In this document: positions 35,069 through 47,464 of the stretch, piece after piece
How the letters are laid out: each line of letters opens with the position of its first letter
How positions within the stretch are numbered: the stretch's first letter is position 1
From: Desmodus rotundus
Taxonomy: Eukaryota > Chordata > Mammalia > Chiroptera > Phyllostomidae
NCBI RefSeq assembly: GCF_022682495.2
Contig: NC_071387.1
Span: 150,768,347-150,832,346, forward strand
DNA: 64,000 nucleotides
Direction: 5' to 3'
Notes under the pieces: generated by a model
Databases searched by the model: none
Seen by the model: the letters and a program-made list of their open reading frames with translations, nothing else
Told to the model about the DNA's origin: nothing
Position numbers and translations under genes: made by a program

Positions 35069-36744
35069 ACATATGGTTTTATTATAAACATTTTATTTGG
35101 TCTCCTTGATAATAGCATTAAGGCATTCTATTAAATTTTGAAATCATAGATAGGTCGGTTTTATTTTATTTCATAATAGTAAGGAGGGCATCACAAAGTC
35201 TTCAATATGAAAAAAGATGCATTAGATCTAGAGGGCCAAGAGCCACAACTCAATTTTCCTGCCGCAATGAAACCTGCTTTATGACTTAGTGAGAAAAGAG
35301 AAGCCCTATTATTATTAATTCAGTCTCTGAATCAGATCCGGTGGGAACCCAGGGAAGAGTGTCAGTTAATGTAATTCTACCAATCAGATGTTTAAAATAT
35401 GTTTAGGTCAGTCAGGGAAAAAGGCTAAGGTCAAAACCCCCATACCAGTGATGGGGGAGGATTGGAAGATGTCTCCAACATGTGCTGCTTTCTGTTCTGG
35501 GGGATCCTATTGAATTCTCTCTCTGTAACATTGTTATATGTTATGATTGAAATTTCAGTTTGTAGAAAGGACAGATGGAAACCTTGATTACAATTTTTAA
35601 AAAAGATTAAAGTATAGCTATTTCAAACTGTGGCAACTGAGGAAATTAAACCAAAGAGCTTAATCTGTGCAAGGTAGGCCCAAAATAAAAGGCCCCCATG
35701 AGTATGAATTGCTTTCCATGCTGTTCAAAGCCTTCTGTGTTTACAGAGTCAAGGCAACAAAGAGGTGGTCACTGGGTTCCCCTCCCCCGCCCCACCCCAT
35801 ACACATTTTTATAACACATCACATCCAGCAGACTGCGCTACTTGTCAGCAGCAAAGTGACCCTGGACAAAGCCCACCACTGATGGATCAGGATTAACTTT
35901 CTATTCTGGGAGTAAGAATATCATTCAGTATCTTTTGAGTGACTTTAATGCTCAAACCAGTAGTTTGCAAAAACTGAAGTCCTTCACTTGCTCATAAAAC
36001 AGGTAGCAAGCAAGCAGGGGTGGTGCAGACTTTCCCACAGTTCTTTATGAATATGTCAGTGTTGTGACCTCAAAGATCAAGGGCTAAACAGTGAGAGAGA
36101 ATTAGCCAGTCCATGCACCTCATTGAATCCTCAGTCCGTTCTGAAGATTGTCAGAAAGGATGCCCATTGGAGACAATTCTGATGTTTGTTTTTATTGTTG
36201 TAGAAATGGCTTTTCACCATAAGAAGAATTGAGGTAATAGAATATATGCTTTAAAATCTGTTATTGATTTAGTTTTATGAGTTAGGGTAAAAAAGTCTCT
36301 TTCCAATTTTAATTCCCTCGGGAGATTTTTTTCCTATAAAAATCTGTAGGAAAAAATAGCCTTTAGTATTTAACTAGATTATGTATAAATGCAGCAGCCC
36401 TCATATAATATTTTTAGTATATTTTGAATGACTTTATTTTATTTTATAATCTGTTTTATAGGAGACGCATTTACATATATCTTGATTTTTGCATTATAGA
36501 GAACCTATTAAAAGGATACACAAATAGGTTGAAGCTAAGTATTCCTAATCGTAAATTGTTAGTCTCCTTTTTATATAATTGTCTTTCACTTCTAAAACTG
36601 CTAGTGATAAAGAGATATAATCACCACAGATCACCAGGGGCACCTCCATTGGGGAAAGTCTTCGCTTCCTTTTCCCCTTCCTGTTCTAGAGTTAGAGCAT
36701 GATATGCTTTCTTTTCATTGCTGCTATTAAACCCTTCACTTACC

Positions 36745-36905
36745 TTTATTACAGTGCTTACAACCCTGCATTGTAATTGTGTGTTTACATGTCTGTCATG
36801 CCCTCTAAATTGTGTGTGCCTTGAGAGCTGGACTATGTCTTAATCATACTCATAATTCTGGGGTGAGAAGAGCAGACACTCCACAAGTAATTAATGCTTC
36901 AAAAG
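36745..36905 (+). repeat. L2-like 3' fragment, forward, very diverged
   Basis: 'tgtttacatgtctgtcatgccctc...gccttgagagctggactatgtcttaatcatactcataattctgg' resembles L2 near its end. Confidence 0.45.
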
Positions 36906-38117
36906 GTATCCTTATTTCTTCCTAGAAAATTGTCAACATGGAAAATTACCATGTTCTCAAGGAAAGCTACGATTCTCTTCTAGCTGTCATGGCGCTTAAT
37001 GCAATCAACCCCACTGCCCTCACCCTCCCTCAGCACTGCTGCAATTCCTGTCTTGCATCCAAACCAAAATCCCCAGTTTTATGTACTTGCAAAGGGCAAG
37101 AAGAAGCACCTTTGTCGGCTGAAATGGTGGACGCTGAGGTAAAAGCAGTTGTTACTCACAGGTCTGCTTTAGTCTTATGATAGGATGAGTACGAGGGGGA
37201 TGAGATTATGTAATCTGTGTTCCTATACATTTAGGCTCTTTAAAAAGCCAAAAATTATCGGAAACAAAATGCACTTCAATTTGGGATGCTGCCTTTATTC
37301 GTTTACTCTCCTAGCCCTGGTGCATGAAGTAAAAGCATTACCGGTATGGCCCTGCATCACTCTCTGAGCTTTGCGGAGTATAATGCACTTTAGAGACATC
37401 AACACTCCGTCCTCAGTCAACCTCACTCCTCAGATACTATCAGCAGGCTCCGCGGCATAGCACAGCGTCTAACTGGAATGATGAAAAGGATGAAAGGAAG
37501 GAATAATTAAGGAGATAATTAATGGTTAAGTCCATCACTGGTGTTTCTGTGATTGTTTTCATTTGTTTAAGTGGCACATAATCGGGGCTGCAAAATTTAG
37601 GAACTGAAAAGCCAGTCATTTAAAGCATCATTTAGCAACCCAGATAAGCACATTAACTGTGTGTAACCACTTCTTTAAAATAAAACTACATTGTATGCTT
37701 TTTAGTAGTAAGTTTATAGAATTCAATATTGTACATTTACTATTAGTTTGGTTGAAATCACTGTTAATTTTTAATTGCCCTTGAATCATGCTGTGGCAGA
37801 AGGACACTTTCTGAATTAGTCAAAAATTACACACTGTGTAATGACCTGATCTTGGCATCCATCCCTGATACCTGTAAAAAGATAACTCTTTATAAGGAAA
37901 AGGTAAATAGAAGTTAACATAAAATAGCCTGCTCTTTTCTTACCTAAAGTTTCCTCTGCTAGATTGTAGGTATCCAGTCTCTGCACTTTGTTGAATGCTT
38001 CTTGGTCTTAGAAAAAAGCACAGGTTTGGCTAAGCTGAATGAATTTTTTTTTAATCTCCAAATAATATTATCAGGCATAATAGATTGTTCACTATTGACA
38101 TCTTCAAATCCTTTTAG

Positions 38118-38792
38118 TTTTACCTTCAAAATATATCCAGAATCTAACTACTTTTTATCACTTAGATTATTGCAATAGCCTCCTAATACTTCTCCCTACT
38201 TCCTCCGGTGCCCTCTCTCTACCTGTCTTCCAGACAGGAGTCATCAGCTCATGTCATGCATCAGCTCAGATCCCTCCAAAAACATCCCCCTCCATGTAGA
38301 GTGAAAGCCAGATCTGACAGAGGCCTGCCCACCCTCCCTGTACCTCTCTGACTATGTCATCTATTGCTTTCCCTGCCACGGTCCATTCCTCCAGTCACAG
38401 CGACTTCCTGAGTATTCCTGGAAACATCAGACACAGCCACGCCTCTGACCTTCCCATGACCTGTCCCTCCAGGTAGCCCAGGGCTCACTCCCTGCCTCCC
38501 TCATTCCTTTGCCATGTCCTTTTATCAATGAGGCCTTCTCTGGCAGTCCCTTTAAAAATGCACTGACCTACCAGCACTCCTCATCACTCTTCCCATTTTT
38601 ATTTTTCTTCATAGTATTTATCACCTTCTGAAATACTCTAAAATGTTATTCACTGTCTATCTTCTTTCTCACTGTAAAGTCTATGAATTCAAGGTTGTTG
38701 TTTTTTTCATTGTTTTATGCACTTATATCTCCTCAACACATAGAACACTGCCTGGTACCTGTTAAGTAATAAGTATTTGTTGAATGAATGAA
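38118..38792 (+). mobile_element. L2 element 3' 0.7 kb, forward
   Basis: 'taccttcaaaatatatccagaatctaactac', 'attgcaatagcctcctaa', 'atgaggccttctctggcagtccc', 'tatttatcaccttctgaaata' and the tail 'acactgcctggtacctgttaagtaataagtatttgttgaatgaatgaa' are diagnostic of L2. Confidence 0.9.
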
Positions 38793-38924
38793 TTTGTGGT
38801 AAAAATATTAGCCAGTTCTTCCTGTGTGTGGCCTACTAACTACTAAGAAATGACATAGTTATTAGGAAAGGTCTTGCCTGGTGGTTTGCATTGAAATATG
38901 TTTCATTGAAGCGAACTTGGACCC

Positions 38925-39165
38925 TAGGGGTAGAGCAAGGGCTCTGAAGGTCAGATAGACCCGGGTTTAAATAACAGCTCTACTCCTTACAACCTGTGAC
39001 CTGGTGAGTTATATAATCTCCCAGTGTCAGTTTTCTCCTCTGTGAAATGGGGATAGTAAAAGTTCCTTTCTCATAGAGTGGTCATAAAATCTTCAAGCAA
39101 ATGAACATAAACCATGTTGGACTTATAATGATATGAAACTCAGTAAATGTTTACAATTATTGTAA
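38925..39165 (+). repeat. MIR SINE, forward, near full length
   Basis: The head 'gtagagcaagggctctgaaggtcagatagacccgggttt' is followed by 'cctgtgacctggtgagttatataatctcccagtgtcagttttctcctctgtgaaatggggatag' and the tail 'aactcagtaaatgttt'. Confidence 0.9.
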
Positions 39166-39344
39166 TATTATCATTGCCTATTATTTGCTAATTTTTTAAA
39201 TAAAATATTTTACAAATCTTTACTCTTTTCACTAGGAGATTTAACTCAAGGTATAACTTGTTTCCTGTTAGTTTTGTACTTTAAAGCACATTTTGATGTT
39301 TTATATATTTCTGCTTGAAAAGACACTACTCAAAGCTGTTACTT

Positions 39345-39560
39345 ATTGATGCTCTACTTGTGTGTGCCAGACCCTCTGCGAGTTACATTCTAAGTACTAT
39401 CTCTGCAAGGGGCCGTTACAGTCACTGCATTTTTTTTTGGAGGGAACAGGCCCAGGACCATGGGGCGAGTGTTCAATCACAGTTTGCTCAGCCTCCGAAA
39501 GCTAGGCCTTTTCCTCCAGACCACAGTCCTCTCACTTTAACTCCAGTGCCTTACCCAGTG
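39345..39560 (-). repeat. Possible MIR-family SINE, antisense
   Basis: 'tgctctacttgtgtgtgccagaccctctgcg' and 'agaccacagtcctctcactttaactccagtgcc' fit the ends of an antisense MIR, but the middle is eroded. Confidence 0.4.
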
Positions 39561-40989
39561 CTCTTGGAAGTACATGGAGTAGTTGGCCATTTGAAATGTG
39601 AGGTATAGCACAAGTAAGGTGCTGAAAAGATCTTTAGGTAGGAGATGAAGCTGAAAGACTCTATCCCATGCCATACAATGTGGATTTTAACCCATAGGCC
39701 CTGGGAGGACATTGAAGGTGTTACACTTGAGAATGAGGTTTCAGAGACATGTAAAATGGCACAATTTTCAAGGATTGGTTCATGTCACTGAACACAATTC
39801 AGTCTTTTAATATGACTCTAAGCACATTAAGAATAATGGGTTTTAGATTGGGAAAAATCAAGTATAAATTAAAGCCATGTTAAATAGGAGTTTGGTCTAT
39901 CTTAGGCAAAGGCTCTTTCTTAAAAAACGTAAGTACTATTATTTTTACACAGTGTCTAATAACATGGTCTCTTAAAAATTATATTGCCTACCCACTTCAA
40001 GTTATAAGATAAGTGCAGACAGGACAATATTTTTTGATAATGATAGTATGGCACTGGAATTTAAAATAGCAAAATGACTGACAAGGGGCTTCAGAAGGTA
40101 CTCAAACTGTTATTTTGGTCTCTGGTGCTTTAACACCTCTATCCCAATAGTAAAGAGTGACTGAGAGAGTTAAGTAATGTAATGATAGGTGACTTATGTT
40201 GGTTTTCCCTAGGAATGGCCTTATGAAATAGTCGACTAAGAAAATCTGAATAGCCACTGCCTCATGGGCATTGCTAAATGTATTAGTTTCTTAACAAGAC
40301 ATGGAAAGTGTTAAACATTAAGAACAGATTTTGTTTCTTTAAGATCTTTCAGCCAATCGCTGACTCAAGATTTGCTTTTTGTCAGCAAATAAAGATACAC
40401 TAACAAAGAAGGTGTTGATTTAAGAGATTTTCCATGGGACTAATTTTTAAAAAATAGAAACTTTTCATGCTATTGAATATAATTCCTGTGAAAAAATCCA
40501 ATAAAGATTTTCATCCTCTGCTTGTGGATGTTTAAAGTACCTCCTTCCCACCCCCAGATACTGGTCTCTGGAGTTAGTTCTTAGGCTTTGGCTGTGGGAG
40601 AGGTGGTGCAGTTCTGGCTGAATCTAGAGCACACCATCAGTCACTCAAAGGCAAGTAAAACCAACTCAACTGAACCAGACTAGTGATTGAAGCAAAGCAA
40701 ATGAAAATGGGGGAACAAAACTTACCAAAAGTACTACCTTTACATAGTCTTTTTTTACTGAGTTGAGATTGAGATGAACGTGTGAGAAAAATTAAAAGGA
40801 GGTGCAATGAAGAGTGTGAGAGTTACACACGTCTTCTAAGCATGTGCTTCCAAAGCTAATCATTTAATCTAAAGTCTTGTCTGAAGTGACATAGTTACTG
40901 GTTTAACAAGGAAACATAAATATGGCTTTAATTTTCTCTCACGTTATTATAGTAGATACTTGTATCTCTCCAGCACTTTTATAAACTGT

Positions 40990-41090
40990 TTGAGGTTGCA
41001 GTTTATATTCCCTGTTCTTTTGTTCATGTCACAGTGCCCAGCACAAAGCTAGGTGGAAAGAAGATACTTAATACAAGCCGTAAGAATAAG
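40990..41090 (+). repeat. L2-like 3' fragment, forward
   Basis: 'tttgttcatgtcacagtgcccagcacaaagctaggtggaaagaagatacttaata' resembles the L2 end. Short. Confidence 0.4.
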
Positions 41091-42657
41091 CAAGGTCTTA
41101 AGAAGTGTTTGAGTGGAGTTTTTATGCTTGTAGGTGAATTATATAGCAGAAAAAAGTGTTGTTTGTGTGGCAAATAAAACTTATTACAATGTGTCTAATA
41201 AACAAAATATTCTTTTTTGAATATTATTTTCCATGGTGTGTGAGTTGTGAGTGAGGATGGTAGGAGGTAGGACGAAGGGGAATGAAGGTGGGGAAAAAAG
41301 ATAACACATCCTAAGTCACAGGTAAATTTGCACCAGGCCTAGAAGACTTTCTAGTCCTCTATTCTTTATTGAAAATTGTTCCCAAGACCGAAACTTCAGA
41401 AGACTACCATAATGTTATCCTGAGATATATGAGGCCACTGAACTAACACACGCATATTAAATCTTTTTTAATATAAAATTAATACATTAAATTAAAGGTG
41501 AGTTAAAGTTTGTACAGCTCATTTTAGGAATTACAACATGGAAAGTAAATACACTGCCGTGTGAGAATACATAGCTTATCTGTCACTGATAGCTAATGAA
41601 TTCTTTCCCTATTAAAATTTAATTGAAAGTCTTCAATGATATTTAAGCTTTCACAGAAGTGTAAACTACTGTGACTATAATTCACAATGCATTTAAAACA
41701 ATTATTCTTTATCATTAAAGTTAATAATATGCACATTAACCTCTTATGTAGTCTAAATCAATATTGTAGTTTAAAAGATATGACCTCTGAACAGCTTTGT
41801 CTAAATATTGATTTCATTGTCATTTGTATAAGGTATCAAACAAATTACATGCTGCACTAATATCATTAATGCTGCCCCCATAGAGCCTCTGACTTTATGG
41901 GTTCTTATAATACAGGACATGACATTACAGGATATTGAGGACCTTATGAAATATACTTGCTGCGTGGACGAGATTAGAGTCCGGGAAGAACCGAGGTGCT
42001 GTAAACAGACAACTGCCAGCCCCTTTGCTCTCTGTAGACAAAAATAAAAGACTGTTCTTTAACATGCAGATTGTTGGTTGAGGTTAAGTCTCAAAAGGCA
42101 GATTTTTTTTTTCTGCCTCAGAGGTTCTAATTTACCTTCTTGTGATGTCTTAGATATTTAAAGAAGACAGTCTTAAGTCAGATTAAAATGTTGTAATTCT
42201 GCAATATAGCAGTTTTCCCCAAATCAACTTGTTTAGAAATTTCTGTTACAAGTTACTGGTCAGATGAATTAGAAAACATATGGATAAAAGTAAAGAGCCT
42301 GAACCTTTCAAATGATCACTATAGAATTAAATAAAAACTGACTCAGGGATGGACATGCATCACATTTTCCCCTCATAATTAGCAGTCAAATTATTTTTTG
42401 TAAAAAATTACAAATTGAAATATCGGCTGCATAATTTGCATTCTTTGACTTTTTTCCTGGTTCTCTATTTCAGTGAGTAGCAGTGATTAACATCATCCTG
42501 TTACAGCTAACTCTATTTTGATATTGTTTAAAAAATGTTTTTAGTTGTACTTCATTTTTTTGTAAAAATTCTTTAACAAGAGATGTAGTTATAATTGTGA
42601 CACTCTGAGCTGTGGGTGCTCTTTATCCTAAAAACATTCCCCCCAAATCTCTTGTAG

Positions 42658-42760
42658 GTAAAAGTGACCCATTTTGTGTAGTTGAACTGAACAATGATAG
42701 GCTGCTAACACATACCGTCTACAAAAATCTCAACCCTGAGTGGAACAAAGTCTTCACATT
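42658..42760 (+). CDS. MCTP1: MCTP1 exon: C2C calcium loop 1 and the following strands (fragment residues 193-226 plus part of F227)
   Basis: The exon follows 'aaatctcttgtag' and ends ACATT|gtaagt, a consensus donor. It is 103 nt, entering in phase 1 (GT completes Gly 193) and leaving in phase 2 (TT|C, Phe). The peptide starts [12 protein letters not shown] and ends [11 protein letters not shown]. It carries the second loop-1 aspartate, D196, six residues after D190 as in canonical C2 domains, and the C2 signature NPEW at about 218-221. An 18-kb intron precedes it, whereas the next four exons lie within 4.9 kb. Confidence 0.97.
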
Positions 42761-44504
42761 GTAAGTAGTGCTTACCTCAAGCTCATTTCCAAAATGGTGC
42801 TAAATGACATTTACTTTTGCGGTTTCGTGTGTACATTTATTCTTAACTGATTAACAACTGAGTGCATCTGGGCTGCCTTTGCTAGCAACAATGAGTATCG
42901 TAATTGTAATACCTTCCTATAGGGAAACCTGGGAGAAGGCCAAGTCATTTTTCTTTGTTTTCACAGATATTTTTTTAAACTGTACTTTCTATATGATTTG
43001 CCTAAGGATTTTGCTCCCATTAACTGAATTGCCAGAGTGCTTCTTCCTTTTATACTTTCTATTGAAATTCTCCTCAATTGCATTGACACCACGCAAGACA
43101 AAGCTCTATTTGTTCCTTTGCTCAAACCAGCAAACAATCTGCTCTCCGATTCGGCAGATGCTTTAGTTTTGGTTTGTTGCATTTTAGCACAATAAGAATA
43201 TTAAGTATTGTCCTAGGTACCCAAACACCCTATCAGTTAATTTTTCTTTTGTTTTAAAAAGTTTATAAACCATGTTGATCATGCACTGTAAAAGCTTCCA
43301 GTGCTACACTGTAGTATCCCCTAAGGTCGTTTTTTGTTATTGTTGTTTTTGTTTTTTTAAACTGGGTTTTAGTAATGAACTGTAAACAAGGGAAAACTCC
43401 AAACAGAAGTACTTCTTAAAAGTTTTCTAATATAGTTTTTTTGTATTTGAAAATCTTCTGAATTTCTTATTAATTTCTTATAATGTCTCTGCTTCAGAGC
43501 CAGTAACTAATCAAATTTAATTATCTGACCAATTTATCTTTAAGAAATTCCACATTTTTATAAGAGGTGAAAGCCCTGGTCAGGAGACTTGCATTCCTGA
43601 GACGGTTTAGAGCATGTTTTCTCTGGAATGCATAATTGAATGAATAGGGTTGGTTATTATCAAAGCCACTAATTGATTGTGCCCCGATAAAGCCTCTTCT
43701 CACATGTGGTTGCGGTCTTTTAGTAATGAATATATTCATTTTTTGTCTTCTCTTAATTTGTGTTTTCTTGGTAAACAGTTTGATCGAGGAAAAAATGCTG
43801 TCAACAATTGGGGATTATTTTTCCAGGAACAAAAATATGAGGAACTTGTATAGTTATTTATTAACATACGTTGTCTTTGGAACATAATGGAATACTCCCT
43901 AATTTCTAAATCGTAGGATGGTACAGTAGCTATCAATGTTACATTTTCCCCATTCTGTTTTCTGTTTCAATTAATTTTTACTATAAACCCGACAGAAATA
44001 AGTCAACGTTTTCATGAGAGTTATAAACAAAAATATGTCCTATTATAATAAAAAGCAAAATTATATTAAATAAGCTATGACTTGCTAATATCAAACCTGG
44101 TGATGTTTTCTGTGGGGTAATATGAAGACAGGAATTATTGTGAGAGGGAGAAGAAGGAAAAGTCTAAAAAATATCAGGACCACTTATTAGTGGTTTGTTT
44201 TTATACAATAATTTATTCTGTACCCATCCAGATGGAAAATTACATTTCATTAAAAAATTATTATTTGAAATATCGATGGTGTTCACAGTTCCAGATAATA
44301 GGACCATCACTGTGGTCTAACTAAGGTGCATTGTGGGAAATTCTGTCAGATGCCGAGCTACCTTGTGTATGTGTGTATGCAAATAGCATTCATAAAAACA
44401 CACACGCAAAATCAGCTGGAGCTATCTAAATTTTCAAAAGCATTTTTATTCTTGTTCTCTACTGATGAAGTCTTTGTATTTTCTTACGTGTGTTTATTAT
44501 GCAG
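42761..44504 (+). other. MCTP1: MCTP1 intron (1.7 kb)
   Basis: Phase-2 intron within C2C. AT-rich with short poly(T) runs (about 43330-43360). No recognisable repeat family and no exon. Confidence 0.9.
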
Positions 44505-44607
44505 CAACATTAAAGATATCCATTCAGTTCTTGAAGTGACAGTTTATGATGAAGATCGAGATCGAAGTGCTGACTTTCTGGGCAAAGTTGCTATACCATT
44601 GCTGTCT
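44505..44607 (+). CDS. MCTP1: MCTP1 exon: C2C calcium loop 3 (fragment residues 227-261)
   Basis: The exon follows 'tgtttattatgcag' and ends CTGTCT|gtaagt. It is 103 nt, entering in phase 2 and leaving in phase 0. The peptide [20 protein letters not shown] continues with [14 protein letters not shown]. Calcium-ligand aspartates D242, D244 and D250 keep the 2- and 6-residue spacing. With D190 and D196 this gives C2C a full set of five ligands. The frame is open for about 60 codons upstream of the acceptor and about 14 downstream of the donor. Nothing suggests that these are translated. Confidence 0.97.
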
Positions 44608-44936
44608 GTAAGTTTTATTCACCTGACACACTGCTCTGTGTTGCTTTAGCTCAAGGAAAAAAAAAACCCCTTAGCTCTATATCTGTCATTTCTCAACCAA
44701 GGTCTGTAATAAGAACACTAAAAATTTTAACATACTCAATTCACGGCCATGTTGAATCCCATGATAGTTAATTTTTCCTGACAGACTTGATCCTGGTAAT
44801 GAACAGGTACTTGTCAGAATTGCCACAGTTGTTTTGGGTTCTCTGTCAGTTTCAGCAGCTGGGGGTCAAAGGTCACCGAGGGAGTGTATTCAGTGGAGAC
44901 CGTGAGACAGACGGCTGTCATGTCCTTTTCCCGCAG
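44608..44936 (+). other. MCTP1: MCTP1 intron (329 bp)
   Basis: Short phase-0 intron with no repeat. A pyrimidine-rich acceptor region ('catgtccttttcccgcag') ends it. Confidence 0.95.
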
Positions 44937-45038
44937 ATTCAAAATGGTGAACAGAAAGCCTACGTCTTGAAAAACAAGCAGCTGACAGGGCCAACAAAGG
45001 GGGTCATCTATCTTGAAATAGATGTGATTTTTAATGCT
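44937..45038 (+). CDS. MCTP1: MCTP1 exon: final strands of C2C (fragment residues 262-295)
   Basis: The exon follows 'ccttttcccgcag' and ends AATGCT|gtaagt. It is 102 nt, 34 codons, phase 0 at both ends. The peptide IQNGEQKAYVLKNKQLTGPT continues with KGVIYLEIDVIFNA, the closing beta strands of C2C. Loss of this symmetric exon would keep the frame but remove beta strands, so skipping should break the domain. Confidence 0.97.
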
Positions 45039-45416
45039 GTAAGTCTTAACTTTGGCTTTTTTGTACTGCTAAAGAGTTCAGTTTCATGAAAGCTTTTGTT
45101 CCTGATTTGTAGAGAATTTCTGTCATTCCTCATTTTCTCTAAACCTTGATGTATCTTGGAGAATACGCTTCTGCCACTGCCTGGCACACCCACACTTTCT
45201 GTTATAGTTGGCGGCTGCCGCGGCGGCTGAACTCCAGCCGCTGCCTGCCTGTGTAAGAATTGGAAGTGCATGCATGTGCCACTGTATACATTTATATTTT
45301 ATGAGCACAGCAGCCAGGACTTTGAAACTTTAGAAATTATTGCAAATTGAACTGCATGAAAAACGTAAACATTTCTATTATATTAATCCATAACAGACAC
45401 ATATGTTGATATATAG
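45039..45416 (+). other. MCTP1: MCTP1 intron (378 bp) with a GC-rich (GGC)-like patch
   Basis: Phase-0 intron. At about 45209-45250 there is a CpG-rich patch 'ggcggctgccgcggcggctg' followed by the small palindrome cggct-gaactcc-agccg. The 3' end has a poor pyrimidine tract ('agacacatatgttgatatatag'). Confidence 0.9.
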
Positions 45417-45491
45417 GTGAAAGCCAGCTTACGAACATTAATACCCAAAGAACAGAAGTACATTGAAGAGGAAAACAGACTCTCTAAACAG
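45417..45491 (+). CDS. MCTP1: MCTP1 exon: charged linker between C2C and the membrane region (fragment residues 296-320)
   Basis: The exon follows 'gttgatatatag' and ends AAACAG|gtaaaa. It is 75 nt, 25 codons, phase 0 at both ends. The peptide VKASLRTLIPKEQKYIEEEN ends RLSKQ, a basic-then-acidic, probably helical linker between the last C2 domain and the membrane-anchored C-terminus. Both splice sites look suboptimal: the acceptor has an interrupted pyrimidine tract and the donor has A at +5. With its small size, neutral phase and a 45-nt pyrimidine tract downstream (45631-45675), it is a plausible cassette exon. That is inference, not seen directly. Confidence 0.96.
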
Positions 45492-47464
45492 GTAAAAAGC
45501 AAGGAAAGATTAATCCCTCTGGGAAGACCTGATTATATCTGTAAAACATCTAACTAAATTCAAATACACTTTGGAGATGTGGAGGGGGGGAAGACTATGA
45601 AATTTTTGATCATCGACTCATGTGAAATGGCTCTTTCTTTTTTTCTTTCTTTTTCTCTCTTCCCTTCCTTTCCTTAAGTGATCAAGCAAGGACAATACCA
45701 AACTAATAAATTGAAGGGGGTGGTCAAAAAGGAAAGGGGATACTGTAGATGTTGCAGAGAATGGATGTGTATTCATGCATTAGCAAAAGAACGATCATTT
45801 TGAACATAAAATACAATTTGATTGCCATGGAATGTGTAAATGAGAACCCAAAAGCTGAGGTTCAAATATTTGTCCAGACCACCCACAGGTATGATGCAGG
45901 TGTGTGTAAAACGAGCCCAGCGCAAGCTCTTCCCTCTAATCCACAAGAGAGGGGGCTCCATCTTTTAAGGGAAACCTTCTTAATGAGATTTTGACTATGA
46001 TTTTTTCGAAGTGAACTTTTATTGACATTTTCAGCTAAGAAAATAGAAAATCAGGAACTCTGATTTTTCTGTCATGAAGAAATTTTAAATTGGGCTTGAT
46101 AGCTTGTAATTAGACTGATGGATTTAAATTAGGTTTGAATCAAGTTAGAAAGAGTACTAAGCGACCCCTTTAAAAAATGTTTATTTCTAATTAACACAGC
46201 TAAAATAAAATGTATTTGATATACCTATAAAGTTTACAGAACTCATTTGTGTGTAAAAATATTTAATAATTTTTGTACCATTAGAAGACTGATTTTTATT
46301 TTTAATTCAATCAATTCACCATAAACAGTGGGATCTTGGATTATTTAAAGACAGTGTGTGAGTTACAAATGCAACATCTATCTAAATAGAAACATAGATT
46401 ACATTTTTCTACAATTAGAGATAAAATTAATAAAAGTAGCTCTTAAAGGAAATGATCAGGGTCCAAGAAGGAAAACAAGTAGGGAGACTCTTAAATTTGA
46501 ATCAAAGGAATTTGAATTTGAGTACCTTGTTAAAACTAGTATGCATGTACTTGCATGTATATTTACACACAGATAGTTTTTCCCTATGACCTCAGTAAAT
46601 TTTATATTTCTACTTCCTTAAAATACCAGAGCAGCATTGAAGTATATTTGGAAGTAACAAACTATTAACCTGCAGACATTCTAATTATTAACACAGCTAT
46701 AGCTAATTTTTGAACATCATCTAGTTCTTTGTATAGTTATAGTCATGCCTTAGTTTTAAATTTAAATTTTAAGTTATATGAATCCCCATATACCTTTTTT
46801 AGTAAAAGATTTTGTAAAGCACATGGTTACCATAATTTTTCCCTGACTCCAGAATTATGAGAAAATATAGGTTAAATTCATTCTGGGAAAAAGAAAGGTA
46901 GAGATAAAGAGAGGAAGAGGGAAAGAAATAGAAAATGAGATATAATAGTAAGAAAGGGAGAATCCTACTAAAATGGTAGGAAAAAATGCTTTCTATAACA
47001 AAGCAATACTTGGCAGGTTTTTCTCTAAGACCCAAAATAAAAACATTCCAAGTTATCCATTTCACTTTGAAATAGCTTAAAATTAAAGCATTAAGGAATC
47101 TTAAAACTTCAATAAGATTTAAGAGTTAAAAGTATATTTAAGGTTTGTAGGATGTAAGTAGCAAAAAATGTTATTAATCCTTTGGAGATTTTTTTTTCTT
47201 TTGAACAAAGGTAGTCTAATCTACCTGATAATATTATTTAAAGAATATATTTAGCTAAGAAATTGCTCTTATAATTCAGTTTCTTCCGCTTTCTCCAGAG
47301 ATACTTCTTTTCCTTTAACTCATGAGCCACATTGCTTGGTATATTTTTGTGACTTTATTAACTTTCTGAGTCCTTTTCAAATCACAGTAAGCTTGAAGAA
47401 TTTTGCAGTGTATCTGATGGTTTTTAGTCCCGCACGTTCTAATAATATTTCATCTTTATTACAG
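45492..47464 (+). other. MCTP1: MCTP1 intron (2.0 kb)
   Basis: Phase-0 intron. It contains the homopyrimidine tract at 45631-45675 and otherwise AT-rich sequence without recognisable repeats. Confidence 0.9.
45631..45675 (+). promoter_or_regulatory. 45-nt uninterrupted pyrimidine tract, possible PTB-binding splicing silencer
   Basis: Only C and T, with many ctctt, ttctt and tttct words, 140 nt downstream of the 75-nt exon. Such tracts in nascent RNA are typical polypyrimidine-tract-binding-protein sites. It may equally be neutral low-complexity DNA. Confidence 0.4.

Larger units (their letters stand above)
24437..42657 (+). other. MCTP1: MCTP1 intron (18.2 kb), largest complete intron in the window
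   Basis: Phase-1 intron inside the C2C coding region. Recognised contents are a non-autonomous hAT element with a target duplication (25399-25672), a TA/TG microsatellite (31711-31772), an L1M 3' end (31845-32025), a reverse MIR (32345-32535), two adjacent DNA transposons (33892-34468), several L2 pieces and two MIRs. The spans 26000-31000 and 39700-42600 show no repeat that I can classify. 28440-29480 looks like candidate conserved noncoding DNA. No exon is seen. Confidence 0.85.

Noticed and set aside
36938..37180. 80-codon ORF with several cysteines (a CC...C...C pattern)
   Set aside because: Cysteine spacing fits no zinc-binding motif, and there is no promoter or splice context.
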